Positions 47,282-61,599 of a stretch of 64,000 nucleotides of DNA are shown one piece after another. This DNA is from Azolla pinnata (Eukaryota; Streptophyta; Polypodiopsida; Salviniales; Salviniaceae), in assembly GCA_037176905.1 (NCBI GenBank), contig JBBBWG010011113.1, forward strand, positions 23,660-87,659, read 5' to 3'. Both the position numbers and the translations under genes were made by a program. Under the pieces are notes generated by a model. The model made no database searches. It was not told the DNA's origin and saw nothing but the letters and a program-made list of their open reading frames with translations. The first letter of the stretch is position 1. The number at the start of each line of letters is the position of its first letter.

Positions 47282-48890
47282 TTTCTAACCTGAAAAAAAA
47301 AAGATGGATTTGACTTGATAATGACAGAGAAATGAGAGACATGCAATGGAACCAAGAATATTTCTACTTATTCTGACGGTATTTGTAGTAAAGTGTGCAC
47401 AGATTAGACATTCATTCATTCTGCCTTACCTCTGAGCGGGAAAAAAAGACACGATGAATGACGATCGATGAAGGAAAACAAGATATGAAAATGGTGGAAG
47501 ATGCAGGAGGAAAAACACACAGAAAGTCGGAACTAATTATAAAAGGGTGATTCTTCCTGGTAAAGGAGAACGAGCATTCAGGGAGGGGACTCTGACGGAG
47601 CAACACATGACGAAGGTCCAAAAAGAGCAACAATGGTGAAGTCTGATTCGAAGAATTCAAATGGCACAGAGATTCAGATTCATGGCAAGCACACAAAATG
47701 AGGGGCACAAAACACTTGCCTTTTCTGTGTAGGAAACCCTAACCTTTCCCACAAGACCGTGTGGTGACTGAAAGAGATGGATGCAACTTTAGTTGAGAGA
47801 CTACTCCACAGGTACAAAGAACCCAGAGAGGAAAGAAGTCAATGCCTAGAGAGAGAGAGAGAGAGCTTGCTTAACAGGGGGAAAGGCTTGAAGCGCTGTG
47901 AGAACAATATGAAAGCTTACATCTAGAGCTAACAGACTCAGAATGTACCTGGTTAGGTGGAATGATATAACCACAGGTGATGCTGATGATGATGATGATG
48001 ATGATGCAGCTGATGCACACAAACTTTGACTTCAATCCTCATTTTGTGGCTATTCAGATCTCCCCGTTGATGCAAACTCGACCAAACTCCATGACAGCTC
48101 CTGACAGAATTTATCATAGATTAGATCTTCCAGATGGATTTTAGAGGCAAGAAAACAAAAACCCACTTCATCAGACACCCAACAATGGTGCTCATTCTGA
48201 ACCACAGTAAACTCTGAGAACGTAGCATTGGGCTTGCAGGTTCAGCACCTGATTGCCCCGTATGAAAGAAACGAACAATAAACAGCATTTAGTTTGCTCT
48301 GACTCTGCAAAAAAACACATCTCCACAATCCGTTATGTTCATGGGTTGAGTTGGCTTTCTAGGTGTAAAACAATGGTATACAAATTATCTCCACTTGAAA
48401 TGAAGTCATGGTAATGACCTAGCAATGGTAAATTGCCATCCTATGAGCTTCTTAGTAATAATAATAATACAGAGGGATTACATATACATTGTGAAACTGA
48501 TGACGCCACATTCATGGCGACAAGCAAGACGCCCCAATCACGTCTAGATTCTATTTGTTGCTTCTTTTACTATTGATGACCATTACATCAGAGGCTGCAG
48601 CTACTCTTTTCTGAGTGATCTGGCTCATGTCCCAGTACACATTGAAATACTGCATCTTTGCAACAGCAATGTGAAGAGCTGGAACAAACCAGAGTTAATG
48701 CAACTTCTGATCTAGCTCTCTGATTTTGAAAGGCAGGAGGTAATGCAACTTTTGGTCTTCATCATATCTGAGCTGCTCCCGTAGTAAACATTGGAAGCTT
48801 GGATGAGACCGATGGACAAGTACAAATATAGTTTACATGTCTACAGCTCAAGCTACAGGTATAGTCGGTGTGTAACAAAAGTGATTCGTA
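47282..48890. other. cyclophilin 5' flank and NDX 3' flank
   Basis: No credible gene. The left part is cyclophilin 5' UTR and promoter. Short GA (about 47850) and GAT (about 47983-48006) microsatellites are present. Confidence 0.5.
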
Positions 48891-51800
48891 TCAGCTAATC
48901 AGAAAAATTCGCTTCGTATCCCATGCGACAATCATCTGTCCATATAACTTCTCAGCTTCCTCGAACGTACACCCTGCAACATGTGATGGATGAGGAAGCA
49001 TCGTACTCCTGTCAACATTCAAGTGCACAATCTTGACAATGCAAATTCCATGCTCGTCGATGCGTTTGCCATGCCAATCCCCTTCCACCTGATAGAGAGT
49101 TCCTGTTGCAGCTTCCTTGCCATCTTTGTCCAAAAGGGATACAAATTGGCCCGCTTCACACTTGACAAACTTCACGACTGCTGATGATCTGTGCGAATAA
49201 GATCCAGAGGCCATATCATGATCTGTGGCACTCTCAGAACCATACTTTCCATAGATCGGATCTCTATCAAGCAAAACTGATCTATTAGTTGGATTACCAT
49301 CCACTGAAATGTCAGATCTGAACTGAACTGCATTCACATCGATGTCCATGATTGCATCCATGTCCTCTGTGGCAAATTTACATTGTGGGATATGGACCAT
49401 GCTTGAAGGTTGCATTATAGTTTGTAAGGTGCTCCCAGAATCCTTAGTGTTCGCACCATCATCAGAGGTGGACCGATTTGGATCGTTGGAGCTTCCACTG
49501 CAGGTACTGCTGCCAGGTCCAGATGTATCATGGTTGTACATGGGCATGCGAACGTCAACTGGTACTTCCCCACCTCGATGCCTGGCCAGCCTAGCTTTTC
49601 TGTTGTTAAGCCTGAATGGTAGGAATAAAACAGACAAAAACCAAGATGAAACCACTTCTAATATAAAACGTACAAAACCAAGATGAAACCACTTCTTATG
49701 TCTGCTATAAGAATTATTAAAATGATACAAGTCGACACTTGGAATAGCAAAAGAATAAATGACAGAGAACAAAACAAAATGAATTGTAATTTCCAACATA
49801 GCCTATATATCAGCAGAAAAAGAGAAGGAAAATTGACTGCAACAGCCTTTGGACCAGCAAAGAAAACAGAAGATGACATCATTGGGATTTCTTACCAGTT
49901 CTTAAGCTGCTGATAGGAAAGTTCAGGGCCCTGTAAAGTAATACAAATATCCGGTTCTGTTAGTAGAATATTTTTGTCCACAGATATTTTTCAGAATCTC
50001 GTAAATGTTGCACGAAGAAAACAGGCTTTAGTTTACCATCTTATTCAATTTGTTCGTCCATTGCATTATAAGCTCAGGATGTCTCCGCATGTATGGTTCA
50101 GTCTTGAGTGCATTCTCCATGACAACCATCTGTGCATGATTCATGATGTTCCTTTTCCTGATTCTTGGTTGAATCTTTTCTGATGTTTCTTTTGTGGCTC
50201 TTGCTCCAGATGTATTGCTGCCTTCCAATATTGAGACGCGAGAAGCATCAGGAATGCCTGTGGTTTGGGAATTATTTGCTGCATAGATGAGAGTTTCACC
50301 CGTACTATGTACTTGGGTAGCCATAGGACCAGAAACATGAAAGGTCCCTGCAGCAGATAACATGGAATCATCCTGAACCTGTATGGGATCCCCCACATGC
50401 AAAGATACTGGAGCAGAGAGCTGAGAGCATTCATTGCCAATCCCAGATATATCCTGAATGTGTTGCACATGCACAAAATTAGACACATTGGCAAGTCTCA
50501 CAAACTCACCTTTCTCATCTTTGTTTCCATGTTCAGTACAACCTGTATGACCATCAGCTTTGAGTCTTTTGGCATTTCCACTACAGAGAGGAGAATCATC
50601 TGCTCTCAGTTTCAACTCAAAACTGATCTCCTTCACACTAATTATTTCCCCTTCTGCAGGATTGACTGGAAACTCCTGCAGAATACTGGCCTTCTTATGC
50701 TCCAAATTCTCAAATTCTTTGGAAACCTCCCTGTTACGATATTTGTAACAGTAAGCCGTTTCTGTGAGCGCAGTGGCATTGGTAGCATAACTTAACTTCT
50801 CGGAGAATACATTAGCATCTCCACCATTAGTCATACCCTCTGCCACATATGTTGTTAACGGAATTTGCTCACTACAGTTCATCCGTTCGCCGTCATGGGC
50901 GGACCCTATGGGATTCACAGAGGATTTGAGGGAACTAAGAAGCATTGCATCTGTAGTCTGAGTTTCTATTCTATTTCTTAACTCGGCACTTTTATATCCC
51001 ATATGGGCAAGATTTGAAGCAGAAGGATGTTCCATGGAAAAGTTCTTTGACTCTTCATTCTGACAAAGTTGATTGTAAGACCTTTTTAAAGTTACTTGTT
51101 CCATGTTTCTTACATCTTCAATGTTTACACGTGTATCAGCTTCCTCGTTATCCAATGGCCTTTTGTGCTCAGCCTGAAGAGCAAATTTATTTTCAGAAAT
51201 AGCCTTTGAAACGGGTTTCAACTCTAATTTTTGAGACGTCTTGATTCCTTCCGATCTCCTCCCACAACAGACCTGTTCACCATCAAGTTGGTTTACAGTA
51301 GCTTTAGGATTGTCTGTGATTCCCTTACCGAACAGTTCTTCATTCATTATGATGCTTTTATTTATCACACCAACGTCATGAGTTTCAATGTTGGCTTTGA
51401 CAATTTTTACATATTTTTCTGCTTCTTCAATATTGCATCCTTTTTCTAAAGTGCCCCTTTCTAATGAGTAATTTTCATGTTCTCTCTTCCTTATTTCTAC
51501 AACATCAGTCTGCAACTCATAGGCATCCCTTTTTCTCTTTGTCACATGTTTTTGACCTAGCTTTAGAGCTTCCTGTGTAAATTTTAGATGCACAAAAAGC
51601 ATAAACCCTCTTTAACACTCATAAGAAGAACTGCTTCTGCACTCTACAAAACAATGCTACTAATTCCATCATCAACAAGAGGCCCTACCCATCAGTCTAA
51701 GGAAAAGATACATATAAAATGCCATATTTTCAACAAAAGAATAAAAAAAGAACTATCTGCTCCATGTGACCTATAAACTTGTAAGAAGTTAACTTGAGGT

Positions 51801-54800
51801 ATTTCCAGTCACATAAATTCCTCTACTGCAAAACCCAACTTCCCATCTGATTGAGTGCTTACACAATTCCCAGACCACTGTTCACTTGCACATATTCAAA
51901 TAATGGACTTAGCTGGAAAATTTTAGACATTATTTTATTGCTTACATTTAAACAGGCAGAACCTAAAACGTTCTCACATCCCACATATGGCATTGCTTTC
52001 AAAACAATTACCTCAGCAAACTCACTAGCATCATGGTCATTAGCATTGGGGTGACTTGATGAAGAGTTACTGGCAGTTCTATTTACAGAACTTCCACCAT
52101 TGCTTTGCTCTTTAATATCTGTCGGCTCAAATAAATGTACTCTTTTCCATCGTTCAGACTTTTGCCATTGAGTTAGAAGAGATTTGCGTTTCTGTTCATG
52201 TGCATCCCTTACATAGGCCACAACTGGATCCTCCTATAGAAAAAGGACACTTTCAACGTTTCCATTTAAAAGAAAAGAAAACACTTACAATAACTAGATC
52301 AAGATTCTACTAACCTGCATAGGTTCTGACGTCATTGTAGGACAAATGGCATCATGAAGTGCAAAGTAAAAATTACTGCAATAATAGACTACTTGTTAGG
52401 CCAAAGCCTGCACTAATTCATTCCATAATGAATGGATCCCTTCCACACACACTCCCCTCTCCTCTCTCCCCCTCCTCCCTCTTATTTTAATAGGCTCTGC
52501 CCTAGTGGTAAGCCAAGTTATAGTTTGAGTCATGATCACTGAATTAGCAATGGTTGATGCTGATAAAATAAGTACCTGACAAGTTGCAAGTCTTCATCAA
52601 TTACTGCTTCAGATGGAAGGGATGATGCATGATCAATCAACATAGCTGGGGGAAAAAACAAATGTGCCTTTTATGTTGAGAAAATACATGCACATTACTC
52701 AACACTAGAATTGTGCACAAATTATGACAGCAGACAGAAATGGGAATGGGAACAATCATTATCTGAGGTTAAGCAATTGTCTTACAGAGGTTCTCGCAAA
52801 CGCGTACAGCAGTCTGAACAGTACTAAGAAAAAACGCACTATTCTGTGGGGTAAATGCTCCAACCATCAGACATTGAATAAATAGATATAGAAACCGGTC
52901 TTTTTCATCCGCTGTCAAACAAAAATATAAGAACAATCATGAATCAATGAACCAATTAAACATCTTGATAACCATGACTGCATTTAGTTATAAACTATAT
53001 CCGAAAACTCAAACAATATTAGAATCTGTATGTTCTAATTGTGAATCTGTTTCATATATGAACATGATACACGGAATATAACATCAATATAAGCAGCACT
53101 TTGAGGTTTGCCTAAGACCAACCTGGGCATATCTCAGGATTGAAGCAGTGCAGATTCGCCAGGATCTTTACAAATAAAGCAGATCTTTCTTGGGTATAAG
53201 AAGCAAATTGCAGCTGGCCTGCAGACAATGAGCAACCAGATGATTCATCTGCCAGTACAGCAGAATTGCTTCCAGATGTCCTTGTTGATCCTGCAGAATT
53301 CTTGAAAGAATGCATAGCTGCTCCAGCAGCTTTAAACGGATCATATATTAATACAGAATCAGATCCTGGCTTGATTTCATTAGCTCCTAAAGTAGAGCAC
53401 CATCTTGACCGAAATATTGTTGGGGGCTGCACCAAAGCTTTGGCCAAATCTGGTGCCTAAAAAATCAAATCCAGCATATTGTTGCAGCATAAAATTAAGG
53501 GAAATATGCAGTAGCAGAAATATAACAGGCAACTCGCGGAGCATGTACCCACAATGAAATCCATAACAAAAATCCTAAAATTTGAGTCATCGGAGAAAAT
53601 ATCTGCCAAACGCATTGCATGTATGTAGAGCAAACCAGATGGCAGCTCATCATCACCATCAGCATCTTCTGGTTCTTGAATATCCTTGGGTTCTTCATGG
53701 AGAGCATTCCTCACAAGAGAAAGGACCTTAAATAGAACAAGGAAAACAGTTAACATAACTCCACAAAGATTTCCCAAAATGGTTTTAAGTACTAGATTAT
53801 GGCACCCTTCATTATGCATTCTGCCTGATTTTAAATAAGACCAGGTACGGATAGTTGAATACACAAAACCCTAAGACCAGACAGCATCCCCAACTCTCAC
53901 ATAGAAAATGTTGTGTTAATCTTAAAGAATGAATGTACAGATTCCTATATTGATCTAGCATGTAAACATTTTTATGCGTAGCATTTAGAGAGGTCTTTCT
54001 TTCAGAACCCTCCCTGCATACAGAGCGACATCATTGAAAACTTCAAAAACACCTTCCTCACAGTTTTCACTTTCCTCATTGTACAGCTCACAGTTTTCAC
54101 TACCTCACTGACTTCAAACTCAGCTTCATCATATTTCTTTTTCTCTACACCACCTTCAATCATTGAAAACCTAAAAAGCATTTTCCCACTTCCTTGTGCA
54201 GCTCACATTTTCTATCTCACTGGCTTCAATCTCAGCTTCATCTTCTCTCTAGAGCACCATCATTTCTCGTACACTACATGTCCCTCTTGCCGATTCTCAT
54301 GTATTGGGTACGTAGAAACAGGATCAATCTTTTCCCTACCTGACATGGAACTATGTCACAGCCCTGTGTATCACCAGGGACAAACAGAACCAAGCATGTC
54401 CTGCCACCAAGTACATTTGCATAAATCCATGAAAGAGGTGCCATATTTGAGCAAACATTCCTGGCATTCAATCTTAATTAGAGTTTCTCCGAATGACAGC
54501 TCAATGATCATATTCAAGTGGATTAACGAGCTTTCACATTCACACAAAATAAATCACAAAGAAATTCAGGTTTCACTGCAGGCAACATAGAGAATGTTCA
54601 TAATATCATCTGGAAGGGGGAAATAAACATCAACTGCACAATGAAACATCAATTGTTTGTCATGGTTTAAAGATTTTTCTACTTATATCCATGATAGTTT
54701 CCACACATGGGAGTAATGCCTAGTAATTTACATATTGCATGGTGTGTGAAACCTTGATTTTGGAGCTATTAAATTACGGTAGAACGAAAAGTACACTAGC

Positions 54801-57800
54801 CAAGACTAATTTGCAGATTGATTAAACGTTAATTGGAATCAGTGGATAGCAATGTTCTCTTTCCGAGATAGAAAGCATGACCAATAAATACTAGTAAGAA
54901 AACTAGAACGTGTTTAATATATAGATCGATATATAAATAATGACATAGCATAAGAGAATGTAGCTACCTCAACAGCAACCAATTCTGCCAGGCGCATAGT
55001 AGTCGCATCTGCAGCAACCTCATCAAGAAATGAAACTGGCTCGGTCTCGCAAAATTTGACCATCTGATGGAAGAAGTGGATTAGATAATCCTGATCAAAT
55101 GATTGATAACATGATGAACAGAGAAATGATAGGCACCAGAGATAAGATTTTGGATTTCAGACGAGCAACTAATGAAACCAGATATTTTGACTCTGCCAGC
55201 AAAATTGGAACTTGTAGTTTCAAGACAGCTAAAACAAGACGCAGAAGCCCTCCGTTCTTGCAAAGCTCCTTTATAGAAAAAAATCAAAACAAGTGTCACT
55301 TTAATTACCATAAAATTCCAAAACATTAAAAAACCATAGAAGATTCTGTTACTCAAAAGGAAAGCATCCTTATCGTCAATGGTTAATTTGTGTTACTATC
55401 TATATACATGCCACTAGAATATTGGCCAGCCCATTTCCTCAACAAGGAAATCACAAGACATATCATGTACACTCCAAAATATTCTTATACAGACTTGCAA
55501 AACTCAAAAGAAGATGAAAGATTTATTGCAAAATCGACCATGAAATACAATCAGGTGATAATTTGTGCTAACCTTATGATTCAAAACCTTGTCTCTAAAG
55601 GCATCTGGCTGACAAAGAGACTGTAAAACTTGAATAGAAGCCTCACATTGTTGACCAATGACTTCTGCCATAGACTCTGCTACCGTTGCAGAGACTCTGT
55701 TGTTCATCAGCTTGGAATTCAATCCACGTAGCTTTATCTGCAGAAGTCCAATATCTCGCCTCACAGTATCAAAAGTTGCATCCATAAATATATCAACCTG
55801 CTCCAAATAGAAAACTCTATTATCCCATTGAAGGTTCAAAGATAAAATTTTATTTTTGCCAGATGTTGGGATATCTTTCAACTAGATCCATCTTAAGTAA
55901 GTGGTTTGTTAAAAAGATAGCCTCAATTATAAGGCAGTTTTACCAGGTCCTGGACCCTACTTCAGAGATCTTGTTATGTTTCTACCAGAGGTCTGTAAAT
56001 TTCAGTGTAACCCAACAGTGTAGCTGGCCAGTAGTTTTTAAAAAAAGGCAAACTACAGATTAATTTATAAGTACACACCACGAGACTATAGAGCACCAAC
56101 ACCTCTAGGGTAATATTGTTTGGAGCAATTAAACTGTACTGACCACTGCCAAGTTACATAGGTAAGAAATATTATTCTAAAGTATTCATATGAAGCAGCT
56201 TTTCTTCCCTTTAACTATATAGCTTTTCATTTCATTTCATTCAACGATGACTATATGAGATTGATAGAGGGACAGGAGTACATTAACATTTGGATGCTTC
56301 ATAGTGTTAATAACATGTCAGAATGAGATAAGAGGACAACCACTGTACATCCCTACAGTTTGCAAGTCATGTGATTATGAATAGAAGAAACACTTCATGT
56401 GCATGCAGATTACATGCATACCAGAGAAACATATGCCACACGCTTTACTAAGTTAAGAAATTGCTAAGTAAATGATGTTTAGGCAATGATGGTGAGGAAT
56501 TTTCTTGGCAGACCACATGTGACAGAAAGATAGATAGATTATCGTCTTCTGACAGGCCAAAGAGAGATTACATCTTTAAATTATTGCCTTTCCTTTCAGA
56601 ACAGCAAGCACTAAATGTAACTAGACGGTGAACATCAAAATGAGCCATAGCAACTTTCTTTTATTCCATCACTCTTTCTAATACTACAAGTCAACCTGGG
56701 GCTATACAATGGATCTCTCGAATGGGGCACTCGTAAAGGGTCAGAATGCAGCGTTATAGGTCACAGTTGCATCAGCTCTCATTACGGATAAAGCTCATTA
56801 TGTCCAGGCATTGAAGATGTTTCCCTCACTTCAGATATCACTCTGTCTAGGATCAGACCATATTCGAAATTTTCATATGGCAAAAGTTTGAGTCTATCTG
56901 AGTTGATAATGGTATTTTTGTAGAAATTATATTTGCCCACTTTTGCTTGCTGTTCTCATTTCAAGATGTAATCCTCTGCTAGGTCCAGTAGGCTAGTTTT
57001 GCCTCCTAATGTAGTGGTTCTTTTTTTCTTTTTTTACTCTACATGATTATACGATGTGGGATGGGCAGAGTGATGCTTAGTTCAGAAGTACAAACACTAG
57101 TCTACTAATGCCTAATTTTAGAAGTTTTGTTTGGCATAAATCATCTATTCTTTTCCGCATGATACATGGTCTGTATGAATAAGAAACCATGCACGTGTCT
57201 CAGATGATTGTTCCCTCGTCCAGCAGTAGGTTTCCCATATGTTACCAGCGGCACATGTCAATCATTTCTTGATGCATCGTTCACAGGAGAATGTCACTTA
57301 TTTCTACAATGGAAGCCGAACATACAGGTAACGGCAAAACAAGTAGATGCCAAGTTTTTTCTAAGACTGTAATTTGAGAGGATAGACAAAAGGAAATCTT
57401 CTGATGTGAGGAATGCAGACAGTGCAACTAAAATTAGCAATATGATTAATTCTAATCACCCTTTTACATTCTCCCTACCTAATTAGCACAGAGATATAAT
57501 AAACAACATACTTTTCTCTCCCCTTACCTTAGGATGCACTAAAAGAACCGGGACAAGATCTGACCATTCTCCAGCCACAAATGCAGGAAGCAGATGCAAG
57601 CTGCACGCAACAAGAGCTGCATGTAAGATCGTACAAGAACTTCCATGCCGGCCCTGCTGCAAAAACCAAAGGTGTGCCAAGGTTTAAGTGTATTTCACAG
57701 AAACTGGTACCAACAAGCAAGCATGAAATAGATTATGCTGACAGTCCACCTGTTCTGGGCCTGCCAGTGTAATCAGCATGTATATGACCAAGTCTAAAAT

Positions 57801-58574
57801 TTGTTCCCGAATTTTAACTTCTTGAAGGAAGATCTGCAGAATCTCAGAAAATCTCAGGACTCTGCTCAAGTATTTCAAGTATGTGCACATTACAGAAAGA
57901 AACGCACTCTTTAATCCAATTTCAAATTTTATTGAGCATTGAAGGTGGCATGATACATTTACAAAAATGAATACTTGAGAAGCTCGAAAGCTTTCTGCTG
58001 CAAATAAACTGCCAGAAATCATGAACTGTGGTCCCTTACAAATCCTTCTAGCTCCTACCGGGTATGTGCATAATCCATGCAAAATATATAATTAACGTTT
58101 ACACCAAGTGCTCTTATATTAAAAAACTGAAAAGTTTCAGAGATCAGGCTAGCTTTTATTGCTAGCTCCAGCTTCCACAAGAAAAACCAAAAATCAATTA
58201 CCTGTTCCAGCTTGGGATGCCGAACTGCTAGATCACTAAGAGAATGGAGAAGGCGAACCCCGCGCAATAAATAGCGCAACCGTGGCTCCACTCCTCCTGA
58301 TGCCACGCATGCAAGTAAATGCAGCGGTAGACGCAAAACCAAGTGTTCCAGATTAACCTGTTTCAAGAAAGGTCCTAGAATAGTTGGAAGGCATTTCCAA
58401 AGGTTTCTCACAGAAAACAATCATATATTTTAAGTCAGCAATTACTCGTATATAAGCCCCCCTTCCGGTCCTTATGCGTAAAGTGAACACATGCTGAGTA
58501 TCTCTAAGTAATTTGTTCATTTCTTTTGCACTTAAGTTGTGCAGCTCTTCCACCGCTCCAAAAACGTCCAACCC
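48891..58574 (-). CDS. NDX: NODULIN HOMEOBOX (NDX) atypical homeodomain protein, first coding exon unresolved
   Basis: NDX is a plant nuclear protein. In Arabidopsis it binds single-stranded DNA in an R-loop at the COOLAIR promoter and has been linked to Polycomb RING1 proteins. Sixteen exons in transcript order: 58574-58446, 58357-58202, 57833-57750, 57656-57528, 55797-55573, 55268-55137, 55063-54968, 53726-53553, 53456-53123, 52911-52786, 52645-52576, 52375-52315, 52233-52012, 51572-50037, 49930-49896, 49611-48891. They are in phase and give 1409 residues. The N-terminal alpha-helical domain includes VNLEHLVLRLPLHLLACV and AMRLADIFSDDSNFR. The homeodomain (about 1116-1180) runs from RIRKRNIMNH to LKNWLNNRKARLAR, with WLNNRKAR in place of the usual WFQNRR. 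The conserved C-terminal domain follows (CEAGQFVSLLDKDGKEAATG). The 512-residue exon makes it much longer than my memory of Arabidopsis NDX (about 900). An unspliced in-frame ATG at 58640 could add 22 residues, but a separate upstream exon is more likely. Confidence 0.9.
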
Positions 58575-58640
58575 CTGCAATAGGCATTCCCACAATAGGT
58601 TAACAGGTGAACCTGGGAATAAAAAAAGATAGCCACTCAA

Positions 58641-59640
58641 TCATATTCTGGTGATGATCACACGGCTTCAGGTATATAAAATCTCAACAATTCTTGATGG
58701 ATCAGTGATTGCCACTCAAACGGCCATGATTGAATGGCATATATCCCAGTATTGCAGGTTCGAAGGATGAGGGAGAAGCCGTGAGGGTTCATCACCAATT
58801 GGTTGAAATAACTTGCTGTCAACCAGTATACAACCAAAAGTTCCGAAACTGTGAAGCAAAGTTTCTATAAGCATCCAGCACGTGAGGAAAATGTATCTAG
58901 AAGTTTACAGATAGCGACATGATTGTTTCTCTTAGTTTCCAGCCAGTAAAAAAATATCTCATTACAGATTTGAGCTAGCGAGAAAATTTGCAAGCATGGA
59001 AACAGCAATGAAGATTGACAGTGAAACACGCACAAAGGAATCGAGGAGCCATTCGTGAGTCGTATGCATTTCCAGGAAGAGAGAAACGCATCCCTATGAA
59101 TACGCAGAAGGTGCTGTGAATCATGATCTATCATCGGTGATATGGATCATTCACTGTCATCCAAGCACTAGAGAAACAGGAAAAATGTCTCTTTTAGTAT
59201 TCGAATGGGCTGAAAACCTGTTCCATTCTCAGTTTCGAAACTGTGAGTAAGCTACTCCTTGAAGTTGGCAAGAATCCAGGAGATCGTTCCCATCATCATA
59301 TTTCCAGCAAGTAGGGGAAGGCATTGCTTTGGTGGCGTTCCATACCGTACATACAGGAGTTGCCGAGAATTCTGTCACAGTTCAAAGCTTCTGCACAGCC
59401 AGCGCCTGTCACGTGCAGGTGAAGCAAAGAAAGAGCGTGATGGAATCCCTTGTGAACGTGTTTGCAGGTGGCGGGAGACTATGGTGCCACGACTGAAGCG
59501 TGAGGGTGGTGAGGATGTACGGCCCGTGGCACATCAACCGCAGGAGGGCCACAATGCGAAGCAGAAGAAAAGCCAAGAAATTTCCAAAAATACCATTCCG
59601 AGCTCCCCGTTCGAATCCGTGGTATCCAAAGATTTGGAAG
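58641..59640. other. NDX 5' flank
   Basis: The missing first NDX exon and the promoter should be here or slightly beyond. I could not identify the exon with confidence, and I see no other gene. Confidence 0.45.
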
Positions 59641-59654
59641 ATATCTTTCGACAA

Positions 59655-60255
59655 AGGAGGAGGAGGAGGAGAAAGAGAAGACGACGAAGGAGCAGAAGGA
59701 AGCCTACCTTAGAGAGAGAGGAAGAGGCGGAGGCGGAGGCGGAGGAGGCACGTCTTTGGATGTTCATTGGAGCGTTTCTCCTTCTGAAGCTGCGGGGGCG
59801 GAGGCGGAGGCGGAGGCGGGGACGGCGGCGGCTGCTCCTGCTGCTGCTGCTGCTGCTGGGATGAAAGAAACAGGTCATACGAGCACGCCTCGCGGATGCC
59901 GAAGGGAGAGATGGCTACGGCATGGAGAGGATTACGATCGGCGGGAGGGGGGGGGTTGACAGAGGGGACGGGGGGAGGAGGAAAAGAAGACGAGGAGAGG
60001 AGGAATGGAAGGGAGGGAGGGAGGAGGCATGAGAACGCGAAGGGAAGAAGGAATGGGAGGCGGACGTTGAAGAAGCTTAAGTGCTCGCCATGGCTATGGC
60101 GGAGGGAGCTTGCTTTTCTTTTCCTCTCTTTTTTTCTCAGAGAAAACATACACAGACAGAAGAAAGAAGAAGAAGAAGAAGAAGAAGAAGAAGAAGACGA
60201 AAACGAAGACGAAGACGAAGACGAAGAAAGAAGAAAAGAAGAAAGAAGAAAGAGG
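59655..60255 (+). repeat. purine-rich low-complexity tract (GGAGGC, GGGAGG and AAG repeats)
   Basis: The plus strand is strongly purine-biased. It contains GGAGGA (about 59658), GGCGGA (about 59725 and 59795), GCTGCT (about 59832), GGGAGG (about 60010) and AAGAAG (about 60162-60250). The long Arg/Glu or Ser/Leu frames on both strands are compositional artefacts. Confidence 0.85.
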
Positions 60256-61290
60256 GTGCCACCCACGAAATACCCTTTTTTTTTCCTCAATAATAATAAG
60301 TCTCCTCCTTTATATTTATTATTTTCCCCTTTTTTATTATTTCTCTCTTATTTACATCCGATTTCTTTTTTGGGGCTCTTTTTTCCGATTTTTATTTATC
60401 CCTCCCCTTTTTTTCCTATTTCTTTTTTTTCCTTTTTTGAGGGGGGGAAATTACCCCCAAAAAAAAACAAAATTATATTAAATCCAAAATTACAAATGAA
60501 CGCAACGAAAATTTTTTAAACACCCGATTAAGTCCGTCAGTACAACGTTGATCGATCTTGTTCCTGAACCGGCCGCTTTTCGTTCATCGATCCCGATCGA
60601 TCTCCTTACTGCATTCGATTCGCAGAAGCCGGTAGATTTCAGAAAGTCCAAGTGACCGATTAACGCGACGATTCGGTGCTAATCGATCGATCGAGCACTC
60701 TGCTCGATCGATTGCTCCGATGCCAATTGAGCTGAGAATCAATCGATTTGGTGTTAATCAATGACCTGCATATTGAGTTTTAAAAAAACCAGGCGCTAAT
60801 TCGGAATTTCTAGTTTTAGTTGGCGTAAAATATGTAATTTATAACCTTGTTAGGCCTTTTCTTTTTGCTAATGCTTTCTTTTTTTTACCCTATTTATTTG
60901 CCTCTCTCTACGTACTAATAGTTATCTCTCTCTCTCTTTTTATTTAATCCGCTAATAATGTCTCGTATTTATTCGTCGTTTTGTTGTACACGTCGCTTTT
61001 TCCCTGATTTTTCCTTTTATTTCCTGCTTCCTTTTTTTTTTTGGTATCTATCATAATTTGAAATCTGGTTTTCTTTTTTTTGTTTTTGGTATTTTGGTTC
61101 CGCCATCTTTTTTTTTTACCATTTGTATTATTGCGATGATTTATTCAAATGAAAATCAAACGATTTGTATTTCGTTTCGATCCAAATGTTTTTAAATTTT
61201 GTTTTTTTTTTTGACTTATTTCTCGTATTACGATGTTTTTTGTTATTTATTTTTATAAGCATTGTATCACGCTAAAAATGAGCCAAATTA
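60256..61290 (+). repeat. T-rich low-complexity tract
   Basis: A kilobase dominated by T runs (up to about 12 T) with interspersed C. A patch at about 60540-60740 is rich in ATCGATCGA. No gene is seen, and base-level accuracy may be poor here. Confidence 0.8.
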
Positions 61291-61599
61291 GAAATAGATC
61301 TATGTATGTATGCGTACGCGCATGGGAGGGCTAGCCATGATGCATGCATGGAATTGGCCACATGATTTATGTATGTATGTATGCATGCATGCAAAAGATC
61401 TGGCAAATTGCCTGGTAGCAGAGCAGAACAGTAGGTTCAATGCACGTATTCTGCTCGAATCTGGCGCCTTTTGTCGATCGATCGATCGATCTCCCACCCC
61501 ATTTGCTAGATCTTTGCCGATCGTGTTTTCTGTTTGTATATCAATCATTAACAGAGGTTGGCCGAAACTCGATCGAGGGGCTGGCCTAGATTGAGCTTG

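Noticed and set aside
59259-60519. Arg/Lys-rich and Ser/Pro-rich frames on both strands
   Set aside because: Purine or pyrimidine skew opens all frames; no domain can be seen.
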